Assembly (NCBI GenBank): GCA_031551755.1
Contig: JAVBNE010000006.1
Location: 1 to 64,000, forward strand
Direction of reading: 5' to 3'
DNA from: JAVBMU01 sp031551755
GTDB taxonomy: Bacteria; Actinomycetota; Actinomycetes; Actinomycetales; Cellulomonadaceae
Length of the DNA: 64,000 nucleotides
Shown: positions 15,375 through 23,482 of the stretch, one piece after another
How the letters are laid out: the number at the start of each line of letters is the position of its first letter
Position numbering within the stretch: the stretch's first letter is position 1
Translations under genes and position numbers: made by a program
Notes under the pieces: model-generated
What the model was told of the DNA's origin: nothing
The model's database searches: none
Seen by the model: only the letters and a program-made list of their open reading frames with translations

Positions 15375-17945
15375 TCAGGCCCGCAGCACTCCGCCCAGAG
15401 TGTCGGCGGCAGCGACCAGGTCCGCACGCACCCGGGCGACGTCATCGGCAGACAGCGTGCGATCGTCCGCACGTAGCCGCACGGAGAACGCCAATGACTT
15501 CTTGCCCTCGCCGATCTGAGGCCCGGTGAAGACGTCGAAGAGCCGCACGCTCTCCACCAACTCACCACCCCCCGCGACGAGCCCCGCAGTCAGCGCGGCA
15601 GCCGAGACACCCTCGTCGACGACGAAAGCCAAGTCCTCTTTCGCGACCGGGAACGTGGAGACCGGCGCGGCCTGAACGGGACCAGGAGCCGCCCCGATCA
15701 GCGCGTCCAGGTCCACCTCGAAGGCCACCGCACGGGCAGGCAAACCGAAGTTCTCGACAACCTTGGGATGCAGCTCCCCCGCGTGCCCGACAACGACACC
15801 GGCCACCTCAAGCCGTGCGCAGCGCCCCGGATGCCAGGGAGCCCGTTCTGCGTCGGGCAGCACCTGGACCGCCACACCCACCCGGTCGGCCACCATCTCG
15901 GCACAGGCAACCGCGTCGGTCCACTCCGCTGGGCGACCGGCGCCCCACCAGCCAGCCAGGTCACGCTGACCGGTCAGCAGACCGGCGACATGCCGAGGTT
16001 GCACGGGCACACCCGCGTGGAGAGCTGCCAGGTCATCATCCGCAGGCCGCACGCCGCCGGGCAGCGACGGCGGGGCTGTCGCATCGACCCGGGGTAGCGT
16101 GACCAGCCCGATCTCGAAAAGCGCGATATCCGCCGACCCCCGCCCCACGTTGCGACGCACGGCCTCCAGCAGGGTGACGAGCAGGTTGGTCCGCAGTTCC
16201 GGACGATCATCGGCCATCGGGTTGGCCAACGACACGGCCTGGCGGCGCTCGTCATCGGCTGGCAGCCGCAGGGCATCGTGGTCCCCCGGGCTGACGAACG
16301 GGTAGGTCAGCGTTTCCACCAGCCCGGCCTCGGCGAGCGCACGAGCCACAGAACGACGAGTGCGCTGACCGAAGGTCAACCCGCGACCGGCCGGAGCGGG
16401 GGGCAACACCGACGGAATCTGGTCGTAGCCCCGCAGCCGCGCGACCTCCTCGATCAGGTCGGCTGAGCTGATGAGGTCTGGTCGCCAGCTCGGTGGGATG
16501 ACCGCGCCCAGGTTGTCGTTCGGGTCGAGAGGACCCACCCGACACCCGATGCTCTCCAAGACGTCGATCACCTCGGCATCCTCGTACCGGACACCGACCA
16601 GCCGTGAGGCGTCCTGGAGTACGAACTCGATGGGCTCCCGGGCGGACACCGTGTTCACATCACCGACGGCCGGGTCAGCGGTGCCGCCACCGTACTCGAC
16701 CAGCAGATCGACCACGGTCTGGGCAGCCACCGCCGGCAGTTCGGGGTCCACGCCCCGCTCGAAACGTTTGGCTGCTTCGCTGGAGAGCTTGTGCCGCCGG
16801 GACGTCCGGGCGACGGTGATCGGGTCGAAATGTGCGGCCTCGACCAGCACACTCGAAGTCTGGGCCGAGATCTCGCTGGACGCCCCGCCCATTACCCCGG
16901 CCAGCCCCAATACCCGCGAGGCCCGCGACCCCGCCGGGGAATCGGTAATCAGCAGATCCTCGGTGTTCAGCGCACGGTCAACGTCGTCCAGGGTGGTGAG
17001 GCGTTCACCGGCCTGCGCACGCCGCACCACGATCGGGGCGGCGACCTTGTCCAGGTCATAGGCGTGCAGCGGCTGCCCGAGGTCGAGCATCACGTAGTTC
17101 GTGACGTCGACGGCGAGCGAGATCGGCCGCATCCCCGACCGGGTGAGTCGTTGCTGCATCCAGGCCGGAGACTGCGCCGAGGGGTCTACTCCCCGCACGA
17201 TGCGGGTGACGAACCGGTCGCAACCGACCTGACCGTTCAACCCGGCGTCGTCGACCTCGACGGCGAAACCGTCGGCCGTCACCGCCGGCAGACCGTCCCG
17301 CAGGCCCGGGTCGGTGAACGCTGCCCCGGTGGAGTGCGCGAACTCTCGTGCGACCCCCCGATAGGAGAAGCAGTAGCCCCGGTCCGGGGTCACATTGATC
17401 TCGAGCGTCTCCTCCCCGATCCCGAGGAGCGCGATCGCGTCGGCGCCCGGCGTCACATCGTGACCGGCCTCAGCGGTGTAGCCGAGACGGCTCAAGACGA
17501 TGATGCCGTCGTGGTTGTCTCCCAACCCGAGTTCGCGTTCCGAACAGATCATGCCGTCGGAGATGTGGCCGTAGGTCTTCCGACTGGCGATCTCGAATGG
17601 TCCGGGCAGTACTGCGCCCGGCAGCGCGACGACGACGAGGTCGCCCGGGCCGAAGTTGTGCGCACCGCAGACGATTCCGCGGGCCACGGTGGGATTACCG
17701 GAGTCGTCGAGGACGTTGTGCGCGCCCACGTCGACCTGGCACCAGTTGATCGTTTTGCCGTTCTTCTGCGGCTCCGGATGCTGTTCGAGCACCCGGCCGA
17801 CGACCAGCGGACCTGTGACGTTCGCACCGTGGATGGCTTCCTCTTCCAGACCGACGCGCACCAGATCGGCCGCCAGCTGTTCGGCGGTCAGATCCTGCGG
17901 CAGCTCGACGTGCTCGCCGAGCCAGTCCAAATCGACGAGGGGCAT
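15375..17945 (-). CDS. pheT: Phenylalanyl-tRNA synthetase beta subunit
   Basis: Beta chain of the alpha2-beta2 enzyme that charges tRNA-Phe, including the editing activity. At 856 residues it has full bacterial length. Recognisable parts are the N-terminal tRNA-binding OB fold (about 40-150, QHPEPQKNGKTINWCQVDVG), the B3/B4 editing region (MRPISLAVDVTNYVMLDLGQ), the B5 domain, and the C-terminal FDX-ACB anticodon domain ending at LGGVLRA. Its ATG shares one base with the pheS stop. Confidence 0.98.
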   Translation of the reverse strand: MPLVDLDWLGEHVELPQDLTAEQLAADLVRVGLEEEAIHGANVTGPLVVGRVLEQHPEPQKNGKTINWCQVDVGAHNVLDDSGNPTVARGIVCGAHNFGPGDLVVVALPGAVLPGPFEIASRKTYGHISDGMICSERELGLGDNHDGIIVLSRLGYTAEAGHDVTPGADAIALLGIGEETLEINVTPDRGYCFSYRGVAREFAHSTGAAFTDPGLRDGLPAVTADGFAVEVDDAGLNGQVGCDRFVTRIVRGVDPSAQSPAWMQQRLTRSGMRPISLAVDVTNYVMLDLGQPLHAYDLDKVAAPIVVRRAQAGERLTTLDDVDRALNTEDLLITDSPAGSRASRVLGLAGVMGGASSEISAQTSSVLVEAAHFDPITVARTSRRHKLSSEAAKRFERGVDPELPAVAAQTVVDLLVEYGGGTADPAVGDVNTVSAREPIEFVLQDASRLVGVRYEDAEVIDVLESIGCRVGPLDPNDNLGAVIPPSWRPDLISSADLIEEVARLRGYDQIPSVLPPAPAGRGLTFGQRTRRSVARALAEAGLVETLTYPFVSPGDHDALRLPADDERRQAVSLANPMADDRPELRTNLLVTLLEAVRRNVGRGSADIALFEIGLVTLPRVDATAPPSLPGGVRPADDDLAALHAGVPVQPRHVAGLLTGQRDLAGWWGAGRPAEWTDAVACAEMVADRVGVAVQVLPDAERAPWHPGRCARLEVAGVVVGHAGELHPKVVENFGLPARAVAFEVDLDALIGAAPGPVQAAPVSTFPVAKEDLAFVVDEGVSAAALTAGLVAGGGELVESVRLFDVFTGPQIGEGKKSLAFSVRLRADDRTLSADDVARVRADLVAAADTLGGVLRA

Positions 17946-19048
17946 CAGATCTCCATCCCGAACTGGGTCGCGAAGCGCACATCGCCTTCGACCATGTCGT
18001 GCATGTCAGCGATTGCGTGGCGCAGCATCAGGGTGCGCTCGATCCCCATGCCAAAGGCGAATCCCGAGTAGACGTCAGGATCGACCCCGACGGACCGCAG
18101 GACGTTCGGGTTAACCATGCCGCAGCCACCCCACTCGATCCAGCCGGCGCCCCCCTTCTTCTGGGGAAACCACAGATCCATCTCGGCCGACGGCTCGGTG
18201 AACGGGAAGAAGCTTGGGCGAAGCCGGGTGCGAGCCTCGGGTCCGAACATGGCTTGGGCGAAATGGTCGAGGGTGCCGCGCAGATGGGCCATCGTCAGCC
18301 CCTTGTCGATCGCGAGGCCTTCCACCTGGTGGAAGACCGGGGTGTGCGTCGCGTCCAACTCGTCGGTGCGGAAGACCTTGCCGGGGCAGGCAATGTAGAC
18401 CGGCAGCTCGCGCTCCAGGAGGGCGCGTGCCTGCACCGGAGAAGTGTGGGTGCGCAACACCAGGTTCGACGGCGCGTGGCCACCCTGCGGAAGAGGCCGG
18501 CCCTCGACGTAGAACGTATCCTGCATCTGGCGAGCCGGGTGATCCGGACCGAAGTTCAACGCATCAAAGTTGAACCACTCGGCCTCGATCTCCGGACCTT
18601 CGGCGATTTCCCAGCCCATCGCGATGAAGAAGTCCGCGGCGCGTTCCTGCAGGAGTTCCAGGGGGTGGCGCGCACCGGCGGCTCGCCGTTCGACCGGAAG
18701 CGTGACATCGACCGCTTCCTCGATGAGCATCCGCTCCTCGCGTTCGGCCTCCAGCTGGGCCTGCCGGGCGGCGATGGCCTGGTTGACCTTCCCTCGCTGC
18801 GGACCGAGAAGCTGGCCGGCGGTCTTCTTATCCGCCGGAGCCAATGAACCGATCTCCCGGTTAGCGAGTGCCAGCGGACTGCGGTCCCCGGTCACCTCGA
18901 TGCGGACCTGTTTGAGGGCGTCGAGATCCGCCGCAGCACCGACCGCAGTCAGCGCGGCATCGACGGCACGCTGAATGGCCGCGGCGTCGAGGGGGGATGG
19001 GACGGCGGACTCGCCCGCCGCATCGGGACTTGCTTCGGGGCCAGACAT
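17945..19048 (-). CDS. pheS: Phenylalanyl-tRNA synthetase alpha subunit
   Basis: Catalytic alpha chain of the PheRS tetramer. The 367-residue product has an N-terminal coiled-coil arm and class II motifs: motif 2 in VFRTDELDATHTPVFHQVEGL, motif 3 in GFAFGMGIERTLML. I prefer ATG 19048, with GGAAAGG upstream, over GTG 19087; a -10-like TAGACT at 19100-19105 gives a short leader, and if GTG 19087 is used the leader would be only about 6 nt. Confidence 0.97.
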   Translation of the reverse strand: MSGPEASPDAAGESAVPSPLDAAAIQRAVDAALTAVGAAADLDALKQVRIEVTGDRSPLALANREIGSLAPADKKTAGQLLGPQRGKVNQAIAARQAQLEAEREERMLIEEAVDVTLPVERRAAGARHPLELLQERAADFFIAMGWEIAEGPEIEAEWFNFDALNFGPDHPARQMQDTFYVEGRPLPQGGHAPSNLVLRTHTSPVQARALLERELPVYIACPGKVFRTDELDATHTPVFHQVEGLAIDKGLTMAHLRGTLDHFAQAMFGPEARTRLRPSFFPFTEPSAEMDLWFPQKKGGAGWIEWGGCGMVNPNVLRSVGVDPDVYSGFAFGMGIERTLMLRHAIADMHDMVEGDVRFATQFGMEI

Positions 19049-19167
19049 GCGAGCCTTTCCGTCGTCTCCAGGGGCCGCGGACAGCACGGCCGACGTGACA
19101 GTCTAGGCGTGTCCCGATGCTGGGCGCCGGGGATTTCGCGCGTCGGACGTACGCGACTCTCGTCCGA

Positions 19168-19797
19168 TCAGCCGCCGAGGGTGAACCGCTCCACGATGCG
19201 ATAGGTGGGCCGTGACTGCGCCATCTCGGACTCGACCAGGCAGAGCTCCTCGGCTTGCCATGCCGGGCCGGCGTAAACGGCCAGGGCAGCGGCCGGTTGG
19301 GCGAGCACCCGCTCCAGCACCCGCTGATCGGCCGGGCGCCCGCGCAGGGCACGCCGCTGAGCAACGCGGGCAGCGGCACGCACCGTGTGACCCGCCTTCG
19401 CGACGGTCACGTGACCCCGGTAGCGGGGACGACGATCGGGCCGCAGACCCACGGCCTCGCCGGCCTGCACCGTGGCGGCGCTCAGGTCGTGCAACGCATG
19501 GGAGTCTCCACCGACGCCCAGCCACAGGATCCGGTCATCGAAGACGCCGGCACCTCGCAGAACCACCTCGAAGTGACCCGTCGTCGCGGTGACGTCCGCC
19601 AGTTCCCGGGTGAGGTCCGGGACGGCACCGTCGGGCACCTCGCCGTAGAACGCCAGCGTGAGATGCCATCGTTCACGGGGCACCCAACGAAGCGGCGGCG
19701 GACCGGCCGCCGACTGCAGCAGCTGCACACCAGCCAGCGCACGTTCGATGCTGTCGGCGGCCGCCGAGTCCGGGTACAACGCAGCGAAAAGTCGCAT
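19168..19797 (-). CDS. thpR: RNA 2',3'-cyclic phosphodiesterase (2'-5' RNA ligase family)
   Basis: A 209-residue 2H phosphoesterase. The two catalytic tetrapeptides are visible as HLTL (near residue 39) and HVTV (near 120), in the expected LigT/ThpR arrangement. The family opens 2',3'-cyclic phosphates on RNA ends. The long frame upstream is discarded: ATG 19797 starts the family sequence (MRLFAALYP), five bases after the methyltransferase gene stop, so the two are probably one transcript. Confidence 0.9.
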   Translation of the reverse strand: MRLFAALYPDSAAADSIERALAGVQLLQSAAGPPPLRWVPRERWHLTLAFYGEVPDGAVPDLTRELADVTATTGHFEVVLRGAGVFDDRILWLGVGGDSHALHDLSAATVQAGEAVGLRPDRRPRYRGHVTVAKAGHTVRAAARVAQRRALRGRPADQRVLERVLAQPAAALAVYAGPAWQAEELCLVESEMAQSRPTYRIVERFTLGG

Positions 19798-19802
19798 GAA
19801 GG

Positions 19803-20729
19803 CTAGGGCGTATCGTCGCCCGGCACGGTGCGGCGGGGGCGGTGTGCCCGCGCGGAGGAGTACAGGCACACGGCGGCGGCCGTGGCCAGGTTGAGGGACT
19901 CGGCGGCCCCGAAGATCGGTACCCGCACGACGGCATCAGCCAGCTCGCGGTCCGCCTCCGGCAGACCCCACGCCTCGTTACCGAAGAGCCAGGCAGTCGG
20001 TAAACGCAGATCCGCATTCTCCCGCGTATCCGGACCCAGCGGATGGGTTTGGGAGGTGACCCGGCCTGGGGCGCGGCTCGCCTCCCTCACATCCACCAGG
20101 TCGTCGAGATCGAGGTCACCAGAACCGTCTGCGGCGATGACCGCGAGCCCCGCGGAACGCAGGGCACCCAGCACCTCGGTGAGGTCGCCGCCCTCGATCA
20201 CCGGCAGATGAAAGAGCGATCCGGCCGTGGCCCGGATGAGTTTCGGGTTGTCGGTCGCCACGGAGTGTCCAGCGAGAACCACCAGGTCCGCGCCCGCAGC
20301 ATCGGCGACCCGGATCACCGTCCCCGCGTTGCCCGGATCACGGACATGCGCGAGCACCGCGGCCAGCCGGGGGGAACGATTCGAGCGCTCCCCCACCGCG
20401 GTCAGGGCCACGGGCAGCGGAACGTCCAGAATGGTGCGGTCCGCAACGGCCAGGACGCCTTGGGCGTCGGCGCTCATCGCAGCCAGCACCTCGGGTGTGC
20501 CCAGGTGAGTGCGCAGCCCCGCGGCGCGGGCATCGTCGAGGATCTCGGCATACCGCTCGGCCGCCGGAGCGCTGAGGTAAAGGTCCCGCACCGCGGTGCC
20601 GGCGTATCTGACAGCCTCCCGAACCGCCTGGGGGCCTTCGATCACGAACTGACCGTGCCGCCGACGCGCGGAACGCCCGGACAGGGCACGGACCGCTTTC
20701 ACACGGTCAGCGCGCGGATTACGTAGCAC
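19803..20729 (-). CDS. SpoU-family RNA 2'-O-methyltransferase (TrmH/RlmB type)
   Basis: A 308-residue SPOUT methyltransferase that modifies rRNA or tRNA ribose. The N-terminal L30e-like substrate-binding domain (about 20-100) is followed by the knotted SAM domain with HVRDPGNAGTVIRVADAAG, LFGNEAWGLP and the final motif PIFGAAESLNLATAAAVCLY. Resemblance to TsnR/RlmB/TrmH is clear, but the target nucleotide cannot be told. It follows rplT by 86 nt. Confidence 0.9.
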   Translation of the reverse strand: MLRNPRADRVKAVRALSGRSARRRHGQFVIEGPQAVREAVRYAGTAVRDLYLSAPAAERYAEILDDARAAGLRTHLGTPEVLAAMSADAQGVLAVADRTILDVPLPVALTAVGERSNRSPRLAAVLAHVRDPGNAGTVIRVADAAGADLVVLAGHSVATDNPKLIRATAGSLFHLPVIEGGDLTEVLGALRSAGLAVIAADGSGDLDLDDLVDVREASRAPGRVTSQTHPLGPDTRENADLRLPTAWLFGNEAWGLPEADRELADAVVRVPIFGAAESLNLATAAAVCLYSSARAHRPRRTVPGDDTP

Positions 20730-20750
20730 GGAATCCGCATCGCTGACTGT

Positions 20751-20769
20751 GGGCGGTCGACTGTCGCCC
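20751..20769 (-). terminator. Possible terminator after rplT
   Basis: GGGCG-9 nt-CGCCC hairpin in the 86-nt gap between the rplT stop and the methyltransferase gene. The stem is short and there is no U-run; it could slow or end the infC-rpmI-rplT transcript. Confidence 0.25.
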
Positions 20770-20815
20770 GCAGGCGAGGTCTGCCCTGTCCGGGCGTTCA
20801 GAGTACGAGCGCGAC

Positions 20816-21202
20816 TCAGGCCGCGGCCTTGGGGGCGTTCACATCGGCCGGCAAGGCGTCCTTGGCCACCTTGACGAGCGCGTTGAACGCGGCCACGTCG
20901 TTGACGGCCAGCTCGGCGAGCAGGCGACGGTCAACCTCGACGCCAGCGGCCTTCAGGCCCTGGATCAGTCGGTTGTAGGTCAGTCCCTGCGCACGCGAGG
21001 CAGCGTTGATGCGCTGGATCCACAGCTTGCGGAAGTCACCCTTACGCGCCTTGCGGTCACGGTAGGAGTAGACGAGTGAGTGAGTGACCTGCTCCTTGGC
21101 CTTGCGGTACAGGCGCGAGCGCTGGCCGCGGTACCCGCTGGCGCGCTCGAGGGTCGTACGGCGCTTCTTCTGGGCGTTGACCGCCCGCTTCACGCGTGCC
21201 AC
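20816..21202 (-). CDS. rplT: 50S ribosomal protein L20
   Basis: Assembly protein of the large ribosomal subunit. The 128-residue basic protein has the characteristic start ARVKRAVNAQKKRRTTLERA and the block LWIQRINAASRAQGLTYN. It is third in the infC-rpmI-rplT operon, whose members are often controlled by L20 binding to the mRNA. I see no obvious L20-site pseudoknot here by eye. Confidence 0.99.
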   Translation of the reverse strand: MARVKRAVNAQKKRRTTLERASGYRGQRSRLYRKAKEQVTHSLVYSYRDRKARKGDFRKLWIQRINAASRAQGLTYNRLIQGLKAAGVEVDRRLLAELAVNDVAAFNALVKVAKDALPADVNAPKAAA

Positions 21203-21270
21203 GTGATGCTCCTTGCAGTTCGGGGCTCAGGGGATCGTTGACGACGGCGCTCGTGGCACCGCCGGTCGGA

Positions 21271-21465
21271 TCACTTGCCGAGCAGCTTCTTGACGGACTT
21301 GATGTCGGCGGCCGAAACCACCTGGTCCTGGGCCAGACGACGGGTACGAGTGGTCGCCTTGTGCTCCAACAGGTGTCGACGGTTGGCCTGCTCGCGCATG
21401 ACCTTGCCCGATCCCGTGATACGGAAGCGCTTCTTGGCACCCGAGTGCGTCTTGTTCTTCGGCAT
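21271..21465 (-). CDS. rpmI: 50S ribosomal protein L35
   Basis: A 64-residue basic ribosomal protein with the family start MPKNKTHSGAKKRFRITGSGK and the C-terminal IKSVKKLLGK. It lies 68 nt before rplT and 96 nt after infC, in the conserved operon order. Confidence 0.99.
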   Translation of the reverse strand: MPKNKTHSGAKKRFRITGSGKVMREQANRRHLLEHKATTRTRRLAQDQVVSAADIKSVKKLLGK

Positions 21466-21561
21466 AACTGCCGCTCTCCTTGTGGTCGGTCGGTCACCTC
21501 GCGGTAATCGACATGTTCAGGTCAGGGCCGATGGGCCCATCCCAGCGCTGGTGTCCTGCGG

Positions 21562-22605
21562 TCAGCCGGCCTGCTCTCGCGGGGCTGGCTTGGGTGCCGT
21601 CCGGGGTGCACCGGGCTTGGGGGCTGCCGCCGGTTTCGCCGCGGCCGTCGGCTTAACCGCAGGCTTGGCGGTTGCTGCCGGTTTCGGTGCGGCGGCCGGC
21701 TTCACAGCGGCAGGCTTGGCCGCAGCCGGCTTCGCAGCGGCAGGCTTGGCCGCCACCGGCTTGGCCGCAGCCGGCTTCACAGCGGCAGGCTTCGCCGCCA
21801 CCGGCTTCACAGCGGCAGGCTTGGCCGCCACCGGTTTCACCGCCACGATCGGCGTGGCCTCAGCAACCGTCTCAGCAACCTCGGCTGCCGGGGCTGAAGC
21901 GGCAACCGTCTCCGTCGCGGGGATCGGCTCAGCGGCAATCGGCGTTGTTGCGGAGACCTTCTCATCCGCTGACACCGGGGCTGGGACTGAGGCGGCCTGT
22001 GCTTCGGCGGCCGCCGCCGCGGCCTTGGCAGCCGATTTGGTGAGCTTCGGCTCGGCGCCCTCTGCTCGCCGTCGCTGCTCGCTCTTGGCCTCGGTCTTCT
22101 TCTTCGTCGGCCCCAGCACCATGGTCATGTTGCGGCCATCTTGCTTGGGCGAGCTCTCCACGAAGCCAAGCTCGGCGACGTCCTCGGCCAACCGCTGCAA
22201 CAGGCGGATGCCCATCTCCGGGCGCGACTGCTCACGGCCGCGGAACATGATCATGACCTTGACCTTGTCGCCCGCCTTCAAGAAGCGCTCGACGTGGCCC
22301 TTCTTGGTGCCGTAGTCGTGGGGGTCGATCTTCAGCCGGAAGCGGATCTCCTTGAGAACCGTGTTGGTCTGGTTCCGCCGCGCCTCACGTGCCTTCATGT
22401 CGGACTCGTACTTGAACTTGCCGAAGTCCATGAGTTTGGCAACGGGCGGGCGGGCGTCCGGGGCGACCTCGACGAGGTCGAGGTCAGCGTCCTGGGCAAG
22501 GCTCAGGGCGACCTCGGTGCGGACGACTCCGACCTGCTCCCCGCCGGGACCGATGAGTCGGACCTCGGGGACGCGGATCCGATCGTTGATGCGAGGCTCG
22601 CTGAT
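21562..22605 (-). CDS. infC: Translation initiation factor IF-3, AUC start, long C-terminal tail
   Basis: IF-3 binds the 30S subunit and checks start-codon pairing. The conserved N-terminus ISEPRINDRIRVPEVRL reads back to an ATC at 22605-22603. AGGAG lies 6 nt upstream, and no ATG, GTG or TTG occurs between that point and an in-frame stop further upstream. AUC is therefore the start, in line with the unusual AUU/AUC starts of infC elsewhere, which allow self-regulation. ATG 22431 would cut off the first 58 residues of the N-domain. Residues 1-185 cover both IF-3 domains; 186-347 form an extension rich in Ala, Lys and Pro. Confidence 0.95.
   Translation of the reverse strand: MSEPRINDRIRVPEVRLIGPGGEQVGVVRTEVALSLAQDADLDLVEVAPDARPPVAKLMDFGKFKYESDMKAREARRNQTNTVLKEIRFRLKIDPHDYGTKKGHVERFLKAGDKVKVMIMFRGREQSRPEMGIRLLQRLAEDVAELGFVESSPKQDGRNMTMVLGPTKKKTEAKSEQRRRAEGAEPKLTKSAAKAAAAAAEAQAASVPAPVSADEKVSATTPIAAEPIPATETVAASAPAAEVAETVAEATPIVAVKPVAAKPAAVKPVAAKPAAVKPAAAKPVAAKPAAAKPAAAKPAAVKPAAAPKPAATAKPAVKPTAAAKPAAAPKPGAPRTAPKPAPREQAG
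21640..21850 (-). repeat. Degenerate Ala-Lys-Pro coding repeats in infC
   Basis: The tail of infC is built of repeated units encoding AAKPAA, AVKPVA and similar hexapeptides. The same 15-18 nt words (such as gcaggcttggccgc on the plus strand) recur many times. Such tracts are prone to length change by slippage. The protein segment would be disordered and strongly basic, plausibly contacting RNA. Confidence 0.7.
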
Positions 22606-22960
22606 GTGAGGCTCCTGAAAGTCGTTGGTGGACCATCAGGAGACGAAACTGGCCTCCGTCCCTGAACGCCAGGTGGAGGCCATCGTTGTCGGATGTGACA
22701 ACGCGACCGCATGCGCCGTGAGGCTCATACGGTGTACCGGACCCGGCCTCTGTCGTGTGTGAACACCGTCGAGACTCGGGTGGGATGGAGATCCACTTGC
22801 GCACTCGCGCGACCAGCCGAAGCAGGGCACATGAGTCGGTCAGCGATGACTCTAGCAGACGAACACTTCCGGCGAGACAGCTGTCCATCGGCTTTCCACG
22901 ATACAGAATCGAAGAGTTCCAGATTTGGATCTACTCCAATCTAGGAGTTAGCCTGCGAGC
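22606..22960 (-). promoter_or_regulatory. infC leader region with two hairpins
   Basis: No gene is seen in this 355-nt gap between the divergent infC and Fur-type genes. In the infC leader two inverted repeats stand in tandem: GTTGTC-6 nt-GACAAC (22685-22702), then GGCCTCC with GGAGGCC (22651-22681; 7-bp outer stem, with CCTG/CAGG able to pair inside). A -10-like TAGAGT at 22849-22854 would give a leader of about 235 nt. Such a long leader fits control of IF-3 or ribosomal-protein synthesis at the RNA level, but no known leader family is recognised. Confidence 0.5.
22925..22954 (+). promoter_or_regulatory. Fur-type operator over a leaderless promoter
   Basis: TTGGAT (22925-22930), 18 nt, TAGCCT (22949-22954), then 6 nt to the GTG start. 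Two interlocked inverted repeats cover it: TTGGA-TCTAC-TCCAA (22925-22939) and ACTCC-6 nt-GGAGT (22933-22948). This resembles the binding sites of FurA/CatR-type peroxide sensors, which repress their own gene together with a neighbouring catalase. Confidence 0.7.
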
Positions 22961-23461
22961 GTGACCACCCGAAAGACCGCTGAGCTGCGTATCGACCCGG
23001 AGTCCGCGCAGGACCGTCGGTTGAGACACGAAGCCGAACTCCGAGCCAATGGGATGCGCGTGACCGCAACCCGGATCGCCGTCCTTGACGCCGTGGAGCG
23101 CCATCCGCATGCCGACGCCGACGATGTGCTGCGACTGGCCCGTGAGGCGCTCGGGGCCGTGTCGGTGCAGGCAATTTACGACGTTCTCAATACTCTGACT
23201 TCTAAAGAACTTCTCCGTCGAATCGAACCGGCGGGGCATCGCGCCCGCTATGAACGACAAGTCGGTGATAACCACCACCACCTCGTGTGCCAAGGCTGCG
23301 GAACCGTCGCAGACGTCGACTGCCTGGTCGACTCCGTACCTTGCCTGACCCCGGTCAACACTCACGGGTTCACCGTCGAAACCGCCGAGGTCACCTATTG
23401 GGGCTGGTGCCCCTCCTGTGCCGCCGTGCACCCCAGCCGGGGTCGCACGTCCACCACCTGA
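22961..23461 (+). CDS. furA: Fur-family peroxide-type regulator (FurA/CatR-like)
   Basis: A 166-residue metal-dependent repressor. The N-terminal winged helix contains VTATRIAVLDAV and VSVQAIYDVLNTL; the C-terminal half has HHHLVCQGCG (metal and structural zinc ligands) and a second CPSC pair. The catalase gene follows by 21 nt, so by analogy with FurA-KatG of mycobacteria and CatR-CatA of streptomycetes this is probably the peroxide sensor that controls it. The start is GTG 22961 with no Shine-Dalgarno, in a leaderless arrangement under a Fur-like operator. Confidence 0.9.
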   Translation: MTTRKTAELRIDPESAQDRRLRHEAELRANGMRVTATRIAVLDAVERHPHADADDVLRLAREALGAVSVQAIYDVLNTLTSKELLRRIEPAGHRARYERQVGDNHHHLVCQGCGTVADVDCLVDSVPCLTPVNTHGFTVETAEVTYWGWCPSCAAVHPSRGRTSTT

Positions 23462-23482
23462 TTCGCCATCCAATGAGGGAGT

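Noticed and set aside
21640..21850. CRISPR-like array
   Set aside because: The repeats are contiguous, degenerate and in frame with infC, encoding Ala-Lys-Pro units; there are no spacers.
22141..22665. 174-residue plus-strand frame antisense to infC
   Set aside because: Mirror of the infC coding frame; no start signal and no recognisable protein.
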